Origin: Pigoraptor vietnamica | Lineage: Eukaryota > Opisthokonta > Filasterea | Length of the DNA stretch: 10,376 nt | Assembly: GCA_943704525.1 (NCBI GenBank) | Contig: CALSCQ010002559.1 | Coordinates: 1 to 10,376 of the forward strand | Direction of reading: 5' to 3' | Part shown: positions 7,148 through 10,376 of the stretch, one piece after another | Position numbering within the stretch: the stretch's first letter is position 1 | Layout: the number at the start of each line of letters is the position of its first letter | Made by a program: the position numbers and the translations under genes | Notes under the pieces: model-generated | What the model saw: the letters and a program-made list of their open reading frames with translations, nothing else | What the model was told of the DNA's origin: nothing | Database searches by the model: none

Positions 7148-10135
7148 GCGCACACACACACTACACACACACATGATCACACAATAACCCTCCACACGCG
7201 CCCTATTCAGGCGGATGAGCTGACGCTTGGCGAGGGCGACATTATCGGCGTCGTTCGCATTGAGGACGGCGGGTGGTGGCTGGGGCAGAGGGGCGACAAG
7301 CTCGGCTGGTTTCCGTCCAACCTCACCGTGGAAGCCGACATCAGCGAGTGCGTGCGGGGCCGATGTGTCTCGTGTTCAAACGCGCGTCTCTTTATCCTTC
7401 GCCTGTCTTGCTGTCATTTGCGCCGTGGATTGCGTCGCGTGGTTGTTGCGCGCCTGTGATGTTTTCTCGGCTCCCCCGACACACACTTTCCCTCTTGCAC
7501 ACTCAGCTCCCATTATGGAGTCTATGGGCCGTCTGCTTCGTTCCGTTTCTTTGTTCTCAACGCCGCCTTTTTTTTCCCCACCCAAAACAGAATTCCAAAC
7601 ATTGGCGAGGCCGTCGTCGTCAACGTCGACGGCGCCGGTGGCGTCATTTCCGGCGATGACGTCCGGCGATACTTTGACCGCCTTCGCGGCGAGGATTCCG
7701 ACGTCAGCAAGATCGAGGTGCCCTCCCTCCCTCAAGACCAGGGGGACGACATGCGTGCGTCGGTGGCGTCGTTCAGCAGCACGCTGGACGACGCGGCCGT
7801 GCGCGCCGCCGCGGACGCCGCAGTGGCCGGCGACGTGCGACCGCCAATGCCAGGGGAGGAGTCGTCGAAAGAGGAGCGGTGGTTTGACGGCGCGCCGGGG
7901 GACGTGACGGCGGGGCTGTCGAAGGCGGAGATGAATCGCCAGGAGGCCGTGTTTGAGTGCATAACGAGCGAGAGGGCGTATGTGCTGGACCTCAAGATCA
8001 TTATCGAGAAGTTTTTGAGGCCCATTCGCGCGAAGAAGGCGATGGACGCGAAGGACATGGCGGTGGGTTCCATTCTGCGAGAGTGCCGTGCATGTTTTTT
8101 TTTTCTGTGTGTGTATGTGTGTACGTGCGCGTGCGGTTGTTTGTGTATTAGGTTGTAAGCTTGTTACAGTTCGAGCGGCACGCCCGTATCAATTTGTTGT
8201 GTGCCTGCGTACTTCATGTGTGACGCGCTTGCGTGAGTCCGCGAAACGCACACTCAATAACGCGCACTGTCCTCCACACGCAGATTGTCTTTTCGAACGT
8301 CGAACAACTCCTTCCCGTGAACGAAGAGCTGCTGCGAAACCTCGAGGCGCGCCGCAAGACGAGCGTGAAAGTGGACCGAATTGGCGACGTTTATCTGATG
8401 ATGGCCGATTTCTTCAAGATGTACACGCTCTACTGCAGGTGGGGCTCACGACCGACCACACGCGCATACGCGCACACGCACACATGCACTCTACGCAAAG
8501 GCAAAGCACGCACTCCACCCTCTCGCTTATGGGCCCCACCCTCTCTCACAAACCACACCCTAACGCGACACTCCCCGCAGCAACTTTGAGTGCGCGCTGA
8601 TCAAGCTCGACAAGGAGCTGAAGCACAACAAGGCCCTGCGCACGATGGTCGAGCGCATCGAGCGGCAGAAGGACTGCCGGCACCTCAACCTCCAGTCGTT
8701 CCTCATCAAGCCAGTGCAGCGCATTTGCAAGTACCCGCTCCTCATCAAGGCCGTCGTCAAGCACACGGCCCAGGACCACGTGGTAAGTGGCCTCGTCTGA
8801 ACAACTTCGATTGGAGAGGGGAGGAGGTTCGAATCCCGTCGCCGTCATCCCATCAAGATTTTCCGTCTTGCTCTTAGTTGTTGTCGTCGTTTGTCTGTGT
8901 GTGCGCCTGTGTAGTTTGGACACGCGCCCTGACACTTCGCTCTCACCGCAGGACTTCACGCTGCTCAACAAGGCCCTCGAGAAGATTGAGACGGTCGTCG
9001 CTGTCGTGAACGAGGCCGGTCGGCTGGTCGAGGGCACGCGGCGGCTCCTCGACGTGCAGGGAAAGCTCAAGGTGCGCAGAATGAGAATGAGCACATGGAT
9101 TGTGTGCACGTGCGTGTGCATGCGCGAGTCAGCGTGCGTTTTGCGTGTGTGCATGTGTGTGTGTATGAGTGCGCCGGCTTGTGTCAATCCGTGTGGGCCG
9201 TAGCCGTTCTCAGGAGGTGTTGCGGAAGACTGCTACGTTATGACTAACTATGGTGTTTGACCCAATCTCAAGGACGCGCCTGACGAGGAACTCGTGACGC
9301 CATCGCGGAGGCTGAAGCGAGAAGCGAACATGGTGGAGATTGTCGGAGGTAGGGCTTTGCTGGACATGGACTCGCGCTCGCAGTACGCAGTACGCACGCA
9401 CGCGCACAGCATACACACGCTCTGGCACATGTATACGCAGACACCCACGCCGCAAACAAACTCACGCACTCGCAGACACATGTGTACTCAGACAACACAA
9501 TCTCATGTGTACTCAGACAACACAATCTCGGGTACATACACACTCACGGGCGCACATAATACTCACAACTCTACCGCCCCATTGAACGCCACCAGGCAAG
9601 CAGGAGGACCGCGTCGTGTTTCTCTGCACGGACATGTGCCTCATTGCGCGGCTGGGCAAGTCCAAGCAGTCGTATCACGTGATCAGCTGGATCCCCCTCG
9701 AGCGCGCGCTTGTCAACGACGCACTGGAGGGCGCCGGCGACATGGTGAGGGCGGAGACGAGACTTTGTTTTGTGTGCGCGTGCGTGAGTGGGGCGAGGAG
9801 ACTTTGTTTTGTGTGCGTGTGCGCGTGCGTGTGCCTACGCCCCGTGGGGGGGGGGGGGGGGGACGTTACCGTGGTGTGTAACAAATGAGGGAAGATGGCG
9901 AGGCATGGGTGCTGTCGTGTGCAAGTGCTTGTTTGCATGCCCGTGATCTCCCTCTCAGCCGTTTTCGCGCGAGACTCAGCGGCTCCCGTCACAGGCGTTT
10001 GAGCTCATCCACCTCGGTCGCTCCAAGCACGTACTCGTGGCAGAGTCCGCGAAGCAGAAGCAGCAGTGGGTCGACGACCTCGTTGAACTCACGACGGACT
10101 TTGTCGACCGACCACACTCGGACTCGGACGTGCGG
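6779..10135 (+). CDS. SH3-DH-PH Rho guanine nucleotide exchange factor, nine exons, 3' partial
   Basis: Exons are 6779-6853, 7211-7347, 7591-8062, 8284-8438, 8581-8782, 8952-9071, 9273-9348, 9596-9744 and 9959-10135. All junctions are GT-AG and phases match, giving 521 codons without a stop. SH3 spans about residues 13-66 (AEWAYAAQ across the exon 1/2 junction, [28 protein letters not shown]). An acidic, alanine-rich linker follows (about 72-183). The DH domain spans about 185-370, with CR1 [37 protein letters not shown] (261-279) and the signature [19 protein letters not shown] (317-335). PH spans about 398-507, with a core [14 protein letters not shown] and the closing-helix Trp499 ([10 protein letters not shown]). 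DH-PH proteins load GTP onto Rho, Rac or Cdc42 at membranes; the SH3 would bind proline-rich partners or restrain activity. The SH3-DH-PH order resembles PIX and Asef. The gene probably continues through a donor at 10136 (GTGGGT). If that is not spliced, translation would stop at 10273. An in-frame ATG at 6659 could add 40 residues. Confidence 0.92.
6963..7186. repeat. (CA)n microsatellite in GEF intron 1
   Basis: About 220 bp of imperfect CA repeat with CACT, CACG and CAAA interruptions fills most of intron 1 (6854-7210). The acceptor CCCTATTCAG follows within about 25 bp. The intron interrupts the SH3 domain. Confidence 0.95.
8826..8836 (+). promoter_or_regulatory. Pol III B-box match in GEF intron 5
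   Basis: GGTTCGAATCC is an exact match to the tRNA-type B-box consensus GGTTCGANTCC. TGGTAAGTGG at 8781-8790, about 45 bp upstream, is a near A-box but lacks one base, and it overlaps the intron donor. No cloverleaf can be folded, because neither a T stem nor an acceptor stem pairs. It may be a chance match or a remnant of a tRNA-derived SINE. Confidence 0.25.
9480..9529. repeat. Perfect 25-bp tandem duplication in GEF intron 7
   Basis: Positions 9480-9504 and 9505-9529 are identical, each beginning ATGTGTACTCAGACAACA. The repeat lies within the intron at 9349-9595, in a CA-rich setting. Confidence 0.95.
9745..9822 (+). repeat. 39-bp tandem duplication that copies the exon 8 splice donor
   Basis: Copy 1 (9745-9783) starts with the exon 8 donor GTGAGG. 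Copy 2 (9784-9822) starts with GTGAGT. They match at about 34 of 39 positions, including GAGACTTTGTTTTGTGTG. Because the period is 39, use of the second donor would keep frame and add 13 codons with no stop. Confidence 0.85.
9846..9862. repeat. Poly-G tract (17 G) in GEF intron 8
   Basis: Seventeen consecutive G residues on the transcribed-sense strand lie inside intron 8 (9745-9958). The tract could form a G-quadruplex. Homopolymers of this length are also prone to sequencing and length error. Confidence 0.9.
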
Positions 10136-10376
10136 GTGGGTTGCGCGTGCGGTGGCGGACGGAAGGGACCCGTGCACTTGTCGCTTCTTTTTTTTTGGTT
10201 TTCCAATTCTAATTTCTTGTTTTGGTGTGGCGTTTTGGGTGCCCCTCACTTGTCGCTCCTTTTTAAATCTTGACTGGGGACGTGGCCACGAGAGCTGCAT
10301 CGCCACTAGTGCCTTTCCCTCTCGACATCAACGGAAAATTCTCCTCCGTCTAACTCCCTCCCCCTCCCCCCCCCCC
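10136..10376 (+). other. Probable intron 9 of the GEF gene, running to the window edge
   Basis: The sequence begins with donor GTGGGT, the same hexamer as intron 3, and no convincing acceptor follows before the end. The 11-mer CACTTGTCGCT occurs at 10175-10185 and 10246-10256, each followed by a T-rich run. The window ends in a C11 run (10366-10376). If the segment is exonic instead, the frame stops at 10271-10273 after a hydrophobic Phe/Leu-rich tail that looks non-native. Confidence 0.55.

Noticed and set aside
6653-7459. A single 268-residue ORF covering the GEF start, a His-Thr run and SH3 sequence
   Set aside because: The His-Thr part is a (CA)n intron with a good donor at 6854 and acceptor at 7210; removing it restores a contiguous SH3 domain.
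8775-8846. A complete tRNA gene in GEF intron 5
   Set aside because: Only the B-box matches; no acceptor, anticodon or T stem pairs.
9200-9240. Alternative acceptor CCGTTCTCAG at 9212 for GEF exon 7
   Set aside because: The reading frame hits a TGA within ten codons. The CTAAC branch site at 9244-9248 lies after it and points to the AG at 9272.

Overview
This is a piece of nuclear DNA from a GC-rich, intron-containing, probably unicellular eukaryote. The evidence is a nine-exon Rho-GEF gene with GT-AG introns and CTRAY-like branch sites, a canonical TATA box, F-box and leucine-rich-repeat coding sequence, and abundant (CA/TG)n and (CT)n microsatellites. No bacterial operon, viral hallmark gene, CRISPR array or complete RNA gene is visible. 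The lineage cannot be fixed from sequence alone; an amoebozoan or another GC-rich free-living protist would fit, and that is inference.

Layout. Positions 1-953 hold no supportable gene: a pyrimidine-rich stretch is followed by a 41-bp TG/CG minisatellite. A minus-strand ORF (1400 to 954) encodes a proline/valine/lysine repeat protein and has a TATA box at 1576-1568. It diverges from a plus-strand, intronless 685-residue alpha/beta hydrolase of bacterial type (1909-3966). The 508 bp between the two starts carries an inverted pair of E2F-like sites around an inverted CCAAT box. After about 530 bp of non-coding DNA comes a minus-strand F-box plus LRR gene (5472 to 4498), broken by at least five frameshifts, so probably a pseudogene. 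Positions 5473-6778 contain a stop-free stretch upstream of the F-box, a perfect 45-bp tandem duplication, an AT-rich hairpin island and a (CT)n tract. From 6779 to the right edge runs a plus-strand gene whose nine exons join without a phase error into 521 codons: SH3, then DH (RhoGEF), then PH. It continues past the window.

The genes do not form an evident pathway. The GEF would act in Rho-family GTPase and actin signalling. The F-box/LRR locus looks like a decayed substrate adaptor of an SCF ubiquitin ligase. The hydrolase looks like an acquired metabolic enzyme. The most distinctive features are short tandem duplications inside introns, one of which duplicates a splice donor in frame; a microsatellite intron that splits the SH3 domain but is itself translatable; and an LRR pseudogene decayed by indels without in-frame nonsense codons.
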